Source: Leptospira sp. WS39.C2
Lineage (GTDB): Bacteria; Spirochaetota; Leptospiria; Leptospirales; Leptospiraceae
Length of the DNA: 64,000 bases
Assembly (NCBI RefSeq): GCF_040833965.1
Contig: NZ_CP162142.1
Location: forward strand, 1,451,001-1,515,000
Reading direction: 5' to 3'
Below, one piece after another: positions 47,763-57,554 of the stretch (position 1 is the stretch's first letter; each line of letters begins with the position of its first letter). The position numbers and the translations under genes were made by a program. A model generated the notes under the pieces. The model was not told the origin of the DNA, did not search any database, and saw nothing but the letters and a program-made list of their open reading frames with translations.

Positions 47763-48490
47763 TTGGAACGATCAATAAGATCGAGTGCTTTGGCATCGGC
47801 TTCAGGATATTTTGCCAAATATTCAGAAACAATTTTCTTTTTCCCATCCAAACGATCTAAGTGATTTTCAATGATATGTCCAAAATCCAATTTTCCTGTT
47901 ACAATTTCATATCGTTCTGTTTCAATTGTACCGAGATCCAAATCAACAGGAATTTCATTTGCTTTGTCAGCATATTCTTTGGCTTTTTCCCAATAGGGGA
48001 TGGCTTCTTTGTAAAAACTTTCAGCTACTCCAAAACTTTCTTTTAGTTCATGTGCAAAATCTAAGTTGTAAAAATACACATGTCGTTTGTCAAATTTGGA
48101 ACCAAGTCGCATATAAGATCGCATGATTTGGATATTGATATGCATAAACATGAGGTTACGGTATTTGTAGTATTCCTGTTCTGTTTTTGTTTCGCATAAT
48201 GCGTGTTTTGGGTGACGGAACCGTTTGCCTAGTGCAATTTTTAACCAATAGATATTTTTACGAAGTTCGTTGTCGTTGTAATGTTGTTTGAGATTGTACA
48301 ATTCGTAAAAATCTTCTAGGTATTTTGGTTCCCATTTGTGTAATTTATAAGGAACCCAATCGGAAAATTTTGTATAGGGACCGTTTTTTTGGTATTCGTA
48401 ATTATAATCGATGTCAGTTTCCCAGGCACCTAATGAAAGGGAAAATAAGGAAACCAAAAGAAAAATACTGAAATACAATCCCCGCTTCAT
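47759..48490 (-). CDS. Exported protein of unknown function
   Basis: A 243-residue protein with a signal peptide (MKRGLYFSIFLLVSLFSLSLGA). The mature part is rich in Tyr, Lys and Trp, mostly helical, with repeated-looking YEYQK, YELYNLKQHY and YWLKIALGK segments, and a C-terminal helical part with AKEYADKANEIP. One Cys is present. I know no family for it; it is probably periplasmic and lineage-specific. It follows a two-component pair but is about 50 bases away. Confidence 0.78.
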   Translation of the reverse strand: MKRGLYFSIFLLVSLFSLSLGAWETDIDYNYEYQKNGPYTKFSDWVPYKLHKWEPKYLEDFYELYNLKQHYNDNELRKNIYWLKIALGKRFRHPKHALCETKTEQEYYKYRNLMFMHINIQIMRSYMRLGSKFDKRHVYFYNLDFAHELKESFGVAESFYKEAIPYWEKAKEYADKANEIPVDLDLGTIETERYEIVTGKLDFGHIIENHLDRLDGKKKIVSEYLAKYPEADAKALDLIDRSN

Positions 48491-48538
48491 TTCTCAAAAT
48501 ATCGGAGGATTTGTCCTTTTCCATAAGGACGAAGTCGG

Positions 48539-49222
48539 TTATTTCAGTGGAATTACTTCAGCCATCCATTGGTAACCTACACCCCTGACATTTCGGATTG
48601 ACTCTTCTCCTAAGGCATCTCGTAACCTTACAATCGCGTTGTCGATCGTACGTTCTGTGGGAAAACTATCTTCCCCAACGATAACATCTAGGATTTCAGA
48701 GCGACTGAATACTTTGGAAGGGTCAGTCAATAGTAAAGCGAGGAGTGAACAGTCCCGTTTGGAAAGAAGGCTTGTTTGTCCATCAGCATGTTTTACTAAA
48801 AAAGAATCTAAATGGATTTCTTTTGTTCCCATCTGCCATTTTTGACCAAAGTGGGGGCGGGTGAGGGAAACCACTCTTTCCAAGCGGATGAGAAATTCTT
48901 TCAAATGGAACGGTTTTGGGATAAACTCAGCAGCTCCCAGTTCAAATCCTCGAAGCCGTTCCTGAGCCCCCGCTTGGGCGGTTAGAAATAAAAAAGGTAA
49001 GTCCTTTTCTTTTTTCACCATATTCTCAGCCAAATCAAATCCATTCCCATCTGGTAGTCGTAAATCTAAGACAACCACATCAAAAGAATTTGGTATATAT
49101 AGTGCTTCTGCTTCTGAAATGGTTTTAGCCCATTTGACTTGGTATTTATCTTGTTCTAACCTTTCCTTTAAGGTTTCACCAAGTCCTTCATCGTCTTCAA
49201 CAAGTAAAATTCTAGGTTTCAT
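48539..49222 (-). CDS. OmpR-family response regulator
   Basis: A 227-residue DNA-binding regulator. The receiver has ILLVEDDEGLG, Asp53 in VVLDLRLPDGNGFD, FLFLTAQAG and FIPKPFHLKEF. The C-terminal winged helix has LLSKRDCSLLALLLTDPSKVFSRSEILD and ERTIDNAIVRLRDAL. The start is the ATG at 49222, which overlaps the kinase stop (ATGA). The target promoter is unknown. Confidence 0.94.
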   Translation of the reverse strand: MKPRILLVEDDEGLGETLKERLEQDKYQVKWAKTISEAEALYIPNSFDVVVLDLRLPDGNGFDLAENMVKKEKDLPFLFLTAQAGAQERLRGFELGAAEFIPKPFHLKEFLIRLERVVSLTRPHFGQKWQMGTKEIHLDSFLVKHADGQTSLLSKRDCSLLALLLTDPSKVFSRSEILDVIVGEDSFPTERTIDNAIVRLRDALGEESIRNVRGVGYQWMAEVIPLK

Positions 49223-50115
49223 TCGACCTCGTTTAGGCAAAGTTTGACCAAAAATCCGTACGGACTGTCCGGAAATTCCAGATTTCCTTTCATTTTTTCC
49301 ATTAATTTTTTGACGATATAAAGTCCAATCCCACTGCCACTTGTTTTCGAATGGCGTAGGAAGGGTTGAGTGAGAAATTTTTTATTCCCCAAAAAACCAG
49401 AACCATTGTCCTCCATGATAAAACAAATTTTGTTTTTATCACCTTTTACAATGAGTTTGATAACACTTGCTTTTCCATGTCGTTTTGCATTATCAGATAG
49501 ATTCTTTAACATGGCAAAAAAAGCCTTTTTATCGATATGGACTTTTTTTGTAAGAGCAATGGATACGTCCCAGACGAGATCAGGTTCATGATGTGAATAC
49601 GAATCCTTTAATTCTTGTAAGGTTAATGTTTCTAAATATAAAGCTTCCCCTTGCATAAGACTTGCTAAGTAAAAAGCGTTTCCCATTTGGGATTCAATCC
49701 TTTGGTTTTCTTTCCAAATTTTTGTTAGTTTTCGTTTGAGTTCTGGGTTTTTGGTATCTTCTAATAAAACTTCGATTTGCAGTTGTAAGCTGGCAATTGG
49801 GGTTTTCATTTCATGTGTGACAGTGGAAAAAAAGTCAGCGATGAGTTTGGAACGTTTGTGGTCCCGATAAGACAAAACTGCGAGTGTCACACCACCAAGT
49901 GTTAACATCGAAAGGAAAAATGATCCTTCCAATTGTAACATCCGATTGACTCGGTTTAGTTCCCATTGCCTTTCTGAACTAAGTGAAATTTCCGATATGG
50001 TTTTTGCTTGGCGAAACCCTAAAATCCACCACCAGACTCCAAGTGAGAGTGTGAGGGTAAGCCATGCTAGGGAAAAAAACATTCGAAATTGCGCAGATCC
50101 TCTCAATTTTGCCAC
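49219..50115 (-). CDS. Sensor histidine kinase
   Basis: A 298-residue inner-membrane kinase with two hydrophobic segments (about 12-32 and 65-82) around a short periplasmic loop of about 30 residues. The H-box is STVTHEMKTPIASLQL with His101; the ATPase domain has NLSDNAKRHGK, EDNGSGF and SGIGLYIVKKLM. No HAMP or large sensor domain, so it may sense membrane state or a partner. It is the cognate kinase of the overlapping OmpR regulator. Start is GTG 50115 or ATG 50082; neither has a good ribosome site. Confidence 0.92.
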   Translation of the reverse strand: MAKLRGSAQFRMFFSLAWLTLTLSLGVWWWILGFRQAKTISEISLSSERQWELNRVNRMLQLEGSFFLSMLTLGGVTLAVLSYRDHKRSKLIADFFSTVTHEMKTPIASLQLQIEVLLEDTKNPELKRKLTKIWKENQRIESQMGNAFYLASLMQGEALYLETLTLQELKDSYSHHEPDLVWDVSIALTKKVHIDKKAFFAMLKNLSDNAKRHGKASVIKLIVKGDKNKICFIMEDNGSGFLGNKKFLTQPFLRHSKTSGSGIGLYIVKKLMEKMKGNLEFPDSPYGFLVKLCLNEVE

Positions 50116-50210
50116 TTAAATCAAGATAAGGGTGAGGGGAAAGACGACGAGCAAAAAAAGATGTTGTCACATTGGGTGAACCCGAGAATTTATTTTTAAG
50201 GAGAACAACT

Positions 50211-51275
50211 TTGAACTTCGACGAAATCTCGAAACATCTTGGAAACGACGCGGAATCCCTCCTTGGATTCAAATCACCAAAAATAGCAAAAGAACTCATT
50301 CACGTACCTGGTAGCGACTGGGTAGACAGAATTTTTGCACCCACAGACAGGTCTATCCCTGTTCTCAAAAGCATTCAATCTTTACTTGGCCACGGCCGAC
50401 TTGGCGGAACAGGGTATGTATCCATCCTTCCAGTAGACCAAGGGATCGAACACTCTGCAGGAGCTTCTTTTGCCAAAAACCCAATTTACTTTGATGGCGA
50501 AAATATCATCAAACTTGCGATGGAAGGTGGATGTAATGGTGTTGCGACAACTTTAGGTGTCCTCGGATCTGTGGCTCGTAAGTATGCTCACAAAATCCCT
50601 TTCATTCTGAAAATCAACCACAACGAACTCCTAACGTACCCAAACAAAAGTGAACAAATCCTTTTTGCGACTGTAAAACAAGCGCATGACCAAGGTTGCG
50701 TTGCAATTGGAGCAACAATCTATTTTGGATCAGCAGATGCAGGACGTGAGATTGTTGAAATTTCAAAAGTCTTCCAAATGGCACATGAACTTGGAATGGC
50801 AACCATTCTTTGGTGTTATATTAGAAACAATGCTTTCAAAAAAGACAAAGATTACCATGTTTCTGCTGACCTCACAGGACAGGCAAATCATTTGGGAGTG
50901 ACTATCCAAGCGGATATCATCAAACAAAAGTTACCTGAAAACAATGGTGGATACAATGTCCTAAACCAAGAGTCTTCTTATGGTAAAACTGACAAACGGA
51001 TTTACACTGACCTTACTTCTGATCACCCAATTGACCTCACTCGTTACCAAGTAGCAAATTGTTATATGGGAAGAGCTGGACTCATCAACTCGGGTGGAGC
51101 ATCTGGTGAAAATGATTTACAAGATGCATTAAAAACCGCAGTCATCAACAAACGTGCTGGTGGTATGGGTCTGATTTCAGGAAGAAAAGCTTTCCAAAAA
51201 CCAATGAAGGATGGAGTGTCACTACTTCATGCCATCCAAGACGTTTACCTTTCAAAGGAAATCACCGTCGCTTAA
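50211..51275 (+). CDS. fbaB: Fructose-bisphosphate aldolase, class I (FbaB/DhnA type)
   Basis: A 354-residue Schiff-base aldolase matching E. coli FbaB along its length: [86 protein letters not shown], and [13 protein letters not shown] near the end. It works in gluconeogenesis or glycolysis. The TTG at 50211 is seven bases after AAGGAG, much better than an earlier frame start. Next is malQ, 9 bases on. Confidence 0.94.
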   Translation: MNFDEISKHLGNDAESLLGFKSPKIAKELIHVPGSDWVDRIFAPTDRSIPVLKSIQSLLGHGRLGGTGYVSILPVDQGIEHSAGASFAKNPIYFDGENIIKLAMEGGCNGVATTLGVLGSVARKYAHKIPFILKINHNELLTYPNKSEQILFATVKQAHDQGCVAIGATIYFGSADAGREIVEISKVFQMAHELGMATILWCYIRNNAFKKDKDYHVSADLTGQANHLGVTIQADIIKQKLPENNGGYNVLNQESSYGKTDKRIYTDLTSDHPIDLTRYQVANCYMGRAGLINSGGASGENDLQDALKTAVINKRAGGMGLISGRKAFQKPMKDGVSLLHAIQDVYLSKEITVA

Positions 51276-51284
51276 TGTAAGGTT

Positions 51285-53006
51285 TTGAAATCTTTGGTTT
51301 CAACTAAACAAAGAAGGGCAGGGGTACTTGTATCTCTGCCCTCTATTGTTTCAAAACATTCATTTGAATGTGGTGACATTTATAGCCTTTATCCACTTTC
51401 CAATTGGGCAAAAGATGTTGGACTTAGCATCATCCAGTTATTACCACTAAACGATACAGGGTTTGGATATTCTCCTTATAGTGCCATTTCAGCTTTTGCT
51501 ATCGATCCCTTACACATTTCACTCCACCTATTGGGAATCCCTTTACAATCTCGTAAAAAAGAAATCAAACACTTACAAAGTCACCCTAGCCGAGTTCGTG
51601 AATTAAAAATCAAATCCATCAGGGACTACTTTGAAGCAAACAAAAAAGAAGCCTTAAAAGATTCTTCTCGTTTCTTACAAGAACAACCTTGGTGTTATTC
51701 GTATGGAACCTTCCGTGTAATGTATGAAACCTTCGAAGGGAAAAATTGGTGGGAATGGCCAAAGGAATTCCAAGACCCAAACATTGCCAAAGAAAAAGTT
51801 TTTACTGAACAGAGAGAAGAGGTTATGTTTTGGGTGTATTTGCAAAAGATCGCCTTTGATCAGTTAAGTGCAGTAAAACTTCATTTAGAAGATAATGGAA
51901 TATATTTAAAAGGTGACATGCCAATTCTTACAGCTCGTAATTCCTGTGATGTTTGGGAACACCCGGAATATTTCATTTTGGATTTACAAGCGGGGGCTCC
52001 TCCCGATCATTTTTCCCAAACGGGGCAAACATGGGGATTTCCAGTTCTCAATTGGGATGAATTAAAAAAAAACCATTACAGTTGGTGGAAAGAACGCCTT
52101 ACTTATTTAGAACATTTTTTTCATCTTTATCGGATTGATCATGTCATTGGAATGTATCGTATCTGGGCCATACCTAAAGACCACCAAACTGCACTTAAAG
52201 GATGGTTCCATCCACAATTTGGGATTGAAACAAACGAATTTTTGAAAGTTGGAATCGATCCAAAACAAATGGTATCCTTAGGGCTTATCCATGAATTTAA
52301 AACAAATCATTATATTTTTTATTGGGACTTTTGGAAAGAAGAAGGTTACCAATCCCTTCCAGAAGAAACCAAAGCCAGATTATTTCCTTTATCTCAGCTA
52401 CATATTTATGAAGAAGAAAAACATTGGAGAGAAGCAGGGGAAACCATTTTAGAAATATTTGAATCTTTTTCTTCTATGTTACCTTGTGCAGAGGATTTGG
52501 GTTCTGTTCCAACATTTATCCGCGAATCATTATTCGATCGGCAAATGATTGGAATTGATGTTGTTCGTTGGACAAAATCATTTACAACAGGTGAGTTTAT
52601 TGTAGAGGACCATTATCGGGAAAATGCGATCTCAGTATTATCTACGCATGATACAAGTTTGGTGATGGAATGGTGGAAAAAAGAAGGGGACTTGGAAGAA
52701 AAACTTATATTTTTCTTTGACCGTTTGGGCAAACCAAGGCCCGAAACAAATGACCAGATTTTAGAAGGCCTTTTGGAATTTGTATTCCAAACAAAAAGTT
52801 TATTTAGCATCCAACTTTTCCAAGACTTGGCAATTGGAGTATCCGACGTGTTAGAAAACCCAGAAAAACACAGGATCAATGTACCAGGCACTCCAGACCA
52901 TTCCAATTGGACCTACCGTTTTCCCATACTCATCGAAGACTTTGCCGAGGATTTCCAGAGGAATTTTACCCTCCGAAAATGGATCCAATCCTCTGGTAGA
53001 AATTAG
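51285..53006 (+). CDS. malQ: 4-alpha-glucanotransferase
   Basis: A 573-residue GH77 amylomaltase acting on alpha-1,4-glucans. It starts RRAGVLVSLPSIVSKHSFECGDI, with IIQLLPLNDTGFGYSPYSAIS, and the catalytic blocks YRIDHVIGMYRIWAIP and AEDLGSVPTFIRE, LSTHDTSLVMEWW. Sized normally. The TTG start has TAAGG close ahead. With fbaB it suggests glycogen or maltodextrin handling, though no glycogen synthase is nearby. Confidence 0.92.
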   Translation: MKSLVSTKQRRAGVLVSLPSIVSKHSFECGDIYSLYPLSNWAKDVGLSIIQLLPLNDTGFGYSPYSAISAFAIDPLHISLHLLGIPLQSRKKEIKHLQSHPSRVRELKIKSIRDYFEANKKEALKDSSRFLQEQPWCYSYGTFRVMYETFEGKNWWEWPKEFQDPNIAKEKVFTEQREEVMFWVYLQKIAFDQLSAVKLHLEDNGIYLKGDMPILTARNSCDVWEHPEYFILDLQAGAPPDHFSQTGQTWGFPVLNWDELKKNHYSWWKERLTYLEHFFHLYRIDHVIGMYRIWAIPKDHQTALKGWFHPQFGIETNEFLKVGIDPKQMVSLGLIHEFKTNHYIFYWDFWKEEGYQSLPEETKARLFPLSQLHIYEEEKHWREAGETILEIFESFSSMLPCAEDLGSVPTFIRESLFDRQMIGIDVVRWTKSFTTGEFIVEDHYRENAISVLSTHDTSLVMEWWKKEGDLEEKLIFFFDRLGKPRPETNDQILEGLLEFVFQTKSLFSIQLFQDLAIGVSDVLENPEKHRINVPGTPDHSNWTYRFPILIEDFAEDFQRNFTLRKWIQSSGRN

Positions 53007-53020
53007 AATTTTTTTAAATT

Positions 53021-53049
53021 TTGACAGAATCGTTCAAGTAGGATTTAAC
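53021..53049 (+). promoter_or_regulatory. Predicted housekeeping promoter of the Mpo1-like gene
   Basis: TTGACA at 53021-53026, 17 bases, then TTTAAC at 53044-53049 (4 of 6 to the -10 consensus). It lies in the 82-base gap after malQ, about 40 bases before the start codon, so the Mpo1-like gene has its own promoter. Confidence 0.65.
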
Positions 53050-53088
53050 AAAGTTTGTTACAGTAGTGGTCTACTTTGGAGGTTCCCT

Positions 53089-53631
53089 TTGAGATTTGCA
53101 AAAGAAATGGCATTTTATTCTGCCTACCATCAAGAAAAACGAAATGTTTGGATTCACGTACTCGGTGTGCCAATGATCACCTTTACATTATTTGTTGTGC
53201 TAAGCCGTTTTACTTTATTTGAAACCAATGGATTTTCGATTTCTGCATCCCTTCTATTTACCTTAGGTGTTCTTGGGTATTATTATACTTTGGATGTATT
53301 TTTTGCTTTTTTCGCCACACTACTTTTTGGTGGATTATTTGTGGCTGCAGAATGGATCACATTACAACTTCCTTCCCAAACAGCGTGGACAATCTTTGGA
53401 TTGGGCCAAGTGATCGGTTGGGGTTCTCAGTTTTATGGACATTTTGTATTTGAAAAAAGTCGGCCTGCTCTTTTTGATAATTTGTTCCAAGCCCTTGTTT
53501 CCGCACCACTCTTTGTTGTAGCAGATGTGTTTTTTGAATTGGGATACCGTTTGGAATTAAAAAAAGCAGTGGATGATGAATTAAAACAGAAAGGTGTATG
53601 GAAAGACTTTAACGTTCACAAAACGGCATAA
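53089..53631 (+). CDS. Mpo1-like / DUF962 membrane protein
   Basis: A 180-residue integral membrane protein with four hydrophobic segments. The two family marks are FYSAYHQEKRNVWIHVLGVP near the start and QFYGHFVFEKSRPALFDNLFQALVSAPLF, both carrying conserved His residues. Yeast Mpo1 is an iron-dependent dioxygenase in alpha-oxidation of 2-hydroxy fatty acids; bacterial members are little studied. In a fatty-acid-eating organism such a role is sensible but unproven. TTG 53089 has GGAGG six bases upstream. Confidence 0.85.
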   Translation: MRFAKEMAFYSAYHQEKRNVWIHVLGVPMITFTLFVVLSRFTLFETNGFSISASLLFTLGVLGYYYTLDVFFAFFATLLFGGLFVAAEWITLQLPSQTAWTIFGLGQVIGWGSQFYGHFVFEKSRPALFDNLFQALVSAPLFVVADVFFELGYRLELKKAVDDELKQKGVWKDFNVHKTA

Positions 53632-53642
53632 ACAAATCTTAC

Positions 53643-54434
53643 TTACAATCCTCTTTTTGGATTTGTATCACAAAAACAAACTTGGTGTAAATGAGACCCT
53701 CCCAAAAACAAAGAGGGTTTTACACCAAACATCTTTTTAAAAGTCCGAGACAAATGAGCCTGGTCGCTGAAACCTGCAGCATGGGAAGCAGTTGTTAGGT
53801 TTTCCCCACTTTGGAATAACCTTGCTGCAATGTGTAATCTTTGCCAAAGTAAATATTGCCTGAGCGGTATTCCCATATATTCTTTAAATAGGTGCATGAA
53901 ACGATCTTTTGAAATCCCAGTTTCTTTGGAAAGAGTTGCTACATTGATTGGACTCGGAAGAGTTTCTTTGATTTTTGTAAGAGTGATGTCCATCCTAGGA
54001 TCCCAATCTGTTTCCGTTTTGCTTGATCCTAATACTTCCAAAATCTGATCATAAATTGTTCTTGCGGTACTGCAGTTTAAGTTACTTCCAAATAAAGGTT
54101 CTGCTAAATTTTGGATTTTTTGTATGGTATTTGAATCGAGTAAAAAGTATCTATCCTTCATTACAATTTTTTTATACTCATCTGACTTGGGATCCAATTG
54201 GATGACCACAATTTCTGTATGATTTGCTTCTAAACGATGGAAAAAATTAGGAGCAATGATAATTCCTTCTGTCTCAATGATTAAATTTTCTTTTGTAGTC
54301 AATTGGAACGGAGTTTGTTTGGAAACAAGGATGGAAACAGCGTAGTGAGAGTGGGGTTCTGTTACGAGTCCTTGTGTGCCAAGTAGGATTCGTTCGCCGA
54401 AGTAAAAAAGGCTTCCTTTTCTTTTTTCATCCAT
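53643..54434 (-). CDS. AraC-family transcription regulator
   Basis: A 263-residue regulator: an N-terminal cupin-like sensing part (HSHYAVSILVSKQTPF, IIIAPNFFHRLEA) and a C-terminal double helix-turn-helix (INVATLSKETGISKDRFMHLFKEYMGIPLRQYLLWQRL, then ASHAAGFSDQAHLSRTFKKMFGVKPSLFL). The ligand is unknown. It is divergent from the transglutaminase-like gene with 50 bases between, so it may control that gene. Confidence 0.92.
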   Translation of the reverse strand: MDEKRKGSLFYFGERILLGTQGLVTEPHSHYAVSILVSKQTPFQLTTKENLIIETEGIIIAPNFFHRLEANHTEIVVIQLDPKSDEYKKIVMKDRYFLLDSNTIQKIQNLAEPLFGSNLNCSTARTIYDQILEVLGSSKTETDWDPRMDITLTKIKETLPSPINVATLSKETGISKDRFMHLFKEYMGIPLRQYLLWQRLHIAARLFQSGENLTTASHAAGFSDQAHLSRTFKKMFGVKPSLFLGGSHLHQVCFCDTNPKRGL

Positions 54435-54484
54435 ATACTAAAAAAAATCTCTCAGATGGATTCAAAAAAGGCAAGGAATATCGA

Positions 54485-56239
54485 ATGAAACTTTGGATTT
54501 TGAGCATCATATTTGTTTTAGGAACTGGTTCCCTTTATGCAAAAGAAAAAGGTGAGTTCCCTTCTGAATGGGTATTGCAAAAAACAACCTTCTCTTATCC
54601 GTCAAACTTTGAATTCCCTGAGGAAGGTTCAGTGGAATTATTTGAATCCACTTTATATTTTCAAAACAGTTTGTATTTCCAAATCAAAAATAAAGAGAAA
54701 AAAAATTCAATCTACCAATATGACTTACAAACAGGCACATTTCAAAAAAAACTTTGGGAGAAAGGAAGGATACTTGGTTGGACAGAATGTAAAAATCAAT
54801 TTCTGATCCAAACCAAACAAAAGTTATATTTTGTGGAGCCAATTACATGGAATGTGATAAATGAATCCACTGTACCCTCCATTTCACCGCAATGGCGAGA
54901 CATGGTTTGTGCCAATCAAAAATTGTACCGTTTGGACAATGACCAATTACAAGTTTTGGATATGGAAACATGGGAAGTAAAATCAATACTGCCACTTCCA
55001 ATGAAATCGGTACAAAGGATTGTAAAACATGAGGATATGGAAATTCTCCTTTATTCTTCCTTTTCGGGCAATATGGTGAAAAATTTTTCCATAGACGAGG
55101 GCAATACAAAAGGGGAATGGAAGGTAAAAACAAACCACAGAGCTCTTTTTAAACTCATCCATATCTCATCTGATCGATTTTTGGTCTTTGATCCCATCAC
55201 GAAAATTTATGGAGAATTTTATCTCTTTGATGATCAGTTGATTCCGATGGCCGAAAGACTAGAAAAACGAAGTGATGGGAAGGCAGTTAGATTTTCTCCA
55301 ATTGAGTCCAATCTCCAATACCAATTGGAAATACAAGCGAATGAAGAGATTCCAGAAACCAACATTCATGTTGTCCTTCCTAAAAAAGATACGTATGCTC
55401 AATCATTGAAGGAAGAAACATTTTACTCACCAAGTTCCTTCAGTTTGGATGAAACTGGGAATCGGACACTCACGATTCCGTTGGCAAAAATGAAAAAAGG
55501 GGAATCTAAAACCATAAAAGTTTATAACGGAAATCTCACTCGTTACAAAATACACTGGAAATTGGATCCTAACATCACTCTGAACCGCGAGGAGAATGAA
55601 TCGAAATTTCCAAACGAATTGAGGGATGATTGGTTTGTGAAACTAAATGACCTGGTTGTAATCGAAAAATCAAAGGAACTCTACGAAGAAAATTTGACTC
55701 TAAAGAAAATCTTAGAACAAACTAGCAAATACACATCCAGCATTCCTTATAAATCAGGGAAATTTGAGCCAGCACCGAAAGTCATTGAGAAAAACAATGG
55801 TGGGTGTACGGAACATTCCTATGTCACCATGGCTTTGTTACGTGGTCTTGGCATTCCAACAAGACTTATATGGAATTATTTACCGACAGAAACTTCAAAG
55901 GAAATGAGTTTGAATCATAAATATGTCGAAGTTTGGATTGAAGGTTATGGTTGGATCCCTATGGAACCACTGGCTCCTCCGAAATCAAAACCAGGAGTAT
56001 CCCATGCCCGGCATCTTGTGTTTGCCGTTTTGCCAACACCAACCCATCCCAAAATTTTAGGAGGAGATCGTCTTGTCCAATTCACCAAAGAGAGTTTTCA
56101 TTTGCGTAAAAATCTTTCATTGAAACTCACCATTCTCAAAGACGAAAAAGGTGAAAGGGAAGAGGAAACGATCGGATTACAACCAGGCCAAAAACAAAAT
56201 AGAACCATCGTTTCAGGTGAGGATTTAGTTGTCCCTTAA
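54485..56239 (+). CDS. Exported transglutaminase-like protein
   Basis: A 584-residue protein with a signal peptide (MKLWILSIIFVLGTGSLYA), a long beta-rich N-terminal half, and a transglutaminase-core domain. Cys441 (NNGGCTEHSYVTMALLRGLGIPTR) and His478 (NHKYVEVWI) are in place; the third triad position is Glu494 (GWIPMEP) in place of the usual Asp. It may be a periplasmic protease or cross-linking enzyme. The ATG at 54485 has AAGGAA upstream. Confidence 0.85.
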   Translation: MKLWILSIIFVLGTGSLYAKEKGEFPSEWVLQKTTFSYPSNFEFPEEGSVELFESTLYFQNSLYFQIKNKEKKNSIYQYDLQTGTFQKKLWEKGRILGWTECKNQFLIQTKQKLYFVEPITWNVINESTVPSISPQWRDMVCANQKLYRLDNDQLQVLDMETWEVKSILPLPMKSVQRIVKHEDMEILLYSSFSGNMVKNFSIDEGNTKGEWKVKTNHRALFKLIHISSDRFLVFDPITKIYGEFYLFDDQLIPMAERLEKRSDGKAVRFSPIESNLQYQLEIQANEEIPETNIHVVLPKKDTYAQSLKEETFYSPSSFSLDETGNRTLTIPLAKMKKGESKTIKVYNGNLTRYKIHWKLDPNITLNREENESKFPNELRDDWFVKLNDLVVIEKSKELYEENLTLKKILEQTSKYTSSIPYKSGKFEPAPKVIEKNNGGCTEHSYVTMALLRGLGIPTRLIWNYLPTETSKEMSLNHKYVEVWIEGYGWIPMEPLAPPKSKPGVSHARHLVFAVLPTPTHPKILGGDRLVQFTKESFHLRKNLSLKLTILKDEKGEREEETIGLQPGQKQNRTIVSGEDLVVP

Positions 56240-56279
56240 TTTAGGTACCAAATTCAGATGATTTATTGATAATGTGCCT

Positions 56280-56315
56280 CTTTGCTAAAAAAGAGTCTTT
56301 GCAAAGTTGTTTTCT
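56280..56315 (+). terminator. Weak possible terminator after the transglutaminase-like gene
   Basis: CTTTGC at 56280-56285 and GCAAAG at 56301-56306 form a six-pair stem followed by TTGTTTTCT. The loop is 15 bases and the T run is broken, so the call is weak. It is the only such structure in the 124-base gap between the two convergent genes. Confidence 0.3.
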
Positions 56316-56363
56316 CCCTTGCCTTTACTTATGTGAAATTTTAGATTTCAGCTTTCAATTGTG

Positions 56364-57554
56364 TTATTTTCGCAAAACGAAGTTTTCGCCATTTTTTGGA
56401 CCAGATTTACGGATGAAGAGTCGTTTTTCGACAGATACACCGAGTAACACTTGGTAGATGTCTGTGAGGATGGGTCTAGATGAATAATAACCATGCCCAA
56501 GACCTCCTACACCAAGCACTGGATCATCAACTTCATTTACATTGATCACGTCCACACCCGAATACTTAAAACACATACCTGCTCTTGGTGCACCGTTTAC
56601 TTTTTGTGAAGCAACAAGGGCATTATCACCAGGGGAACAATACAATGTGATTCGCTCCGCTGCTTTGGTTAAGTCTGAAAGTAAAAGTTCAAATTCGTTT
56701 TTGTCAAAGTCAGGTGCATTTAATATGAGTTCGGATAAAAATTGTTTTTTGCCTGATTTGGAAAGGGAGGCTAGAGAAGGTAATACCACTTGGTGGCCCA
56801 TACTGTGGACTACTAAATGGATTTTTTTCCCAATAGAAGAAAGTTCTGATAAAAAATTGGCAAATGGTTCCCGATTGATTTTAGCTTCAGTAAAGTTCAA
56901 ATCATACGTAGACTTTACCATCATTTGACCAAGAAGGCCTGAGTCTGCACCTGCTGGCCAAGAATAAACAACCACTTCGCCAGGGAATTTCAGATCATAT
57001 TTGATTTGGCCCGCTCGTAAAACAGCTTCATCAAAATTTACATTGAATCCATGTACAAAAACTAACACTTCTTCACTGGCGGAAGATTTAATTTTTGATA
57101 GAAATTCTTTGTCATCAGTATTCACTCTGCCTTTGAATTGGAAAAAGGAATGTTTGTCTTGGTTATTGTCTTGTGAAATGTCTCCGATGATATGTTTTGA
57201 GGGAACATTCACGATACAAATCCCATAATGAGGATTGATATCAGTGATAAAACCAAAACTATTCCCTTCACATCTGTCTTTGGCACCCGATTCCCTTCTT
57301 GTTGTGACAAAGTGTACATTGATGTTTTTAGTCTCATCAAATGGATCTAGGATTCGTTTGTTGATTTGTTCTCCAATTTTGGGAGTACAAGAAACAAGGA
57401 GGTTTATGAGCAATACAAAACAAAAAATTAAGGTAGGGGATTGATATGTATTTCTGCGGGAAAAAACAAAAGTGAGTAGAGGTTTGAGATTCAGATTTGG
57501 GAATTTTGATTTCAGATTGGCAATCCAAGTTTGGTTACTATTAGTATTTTTCAT
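56364..57554 (-). CDS. DUF900-family alpha/beta-hydrolase lipoprotein
   Basis: A 396-residue protein with an unusually long charged start and a hydrophobic segment ending in a lipobox (LINLLVSC, Cys56). The hydrolase domain has VFVHGFNVNFDEAV, the nucleophile in VHSMGHQVVLPSL, and likely acid and His in APDFDKNEF and GLGHGYYSS. It should act as an esterase or lipase at the membrane; the substrate is unknown. The ATG overlaps the stop of the upstream M23 gene as ATGA. The lipoprotein call depends on an n-region of about 40 residues, so the start could be wrong. Confidence 0.8.
   Translation of the reverse strand: MKNTNSNQTWIANLKSKFPNLNLKPLLTFVFSRRNTYQSPTLIFCFVLLINLLVSCTPKIGEQINKRILDPFDETKNINVHFVTTRRESGAKDRCEGNSFGFITDINPHYGICIVNVPSKHIIGDISQDNNQDKHSFFQFKGRVNTDDKEFLSKIKSSASEEVLVFVHGFNVNFDEAVLRAGQIKYDLKFPGEVVVYSWPAGADSGLLGQMMVKSTYDLNFTEAKINREPFANFLSELSSIGKKIHLVVHSMGHQVVLPSLASLSKSGKKQFLSELILNAPDFDKNEFELLLSDLTKAAERITLYCSPGDNALVASQKVNGAPRAGMCFKYSGVDVINVNEVDDPVLGVGGLGHGYYSSRPILTDIYQVLLGVSVEKRLFIRKSGPKNGENFVLRK

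Noticed and set aside
48513..48530. GTCCTT/AAGGAC hairpin between the OmpR regulator and the next minus-strand gene
   Set aside because: Six pairs without a T run on the transcribed strand; not a convincing terminator.
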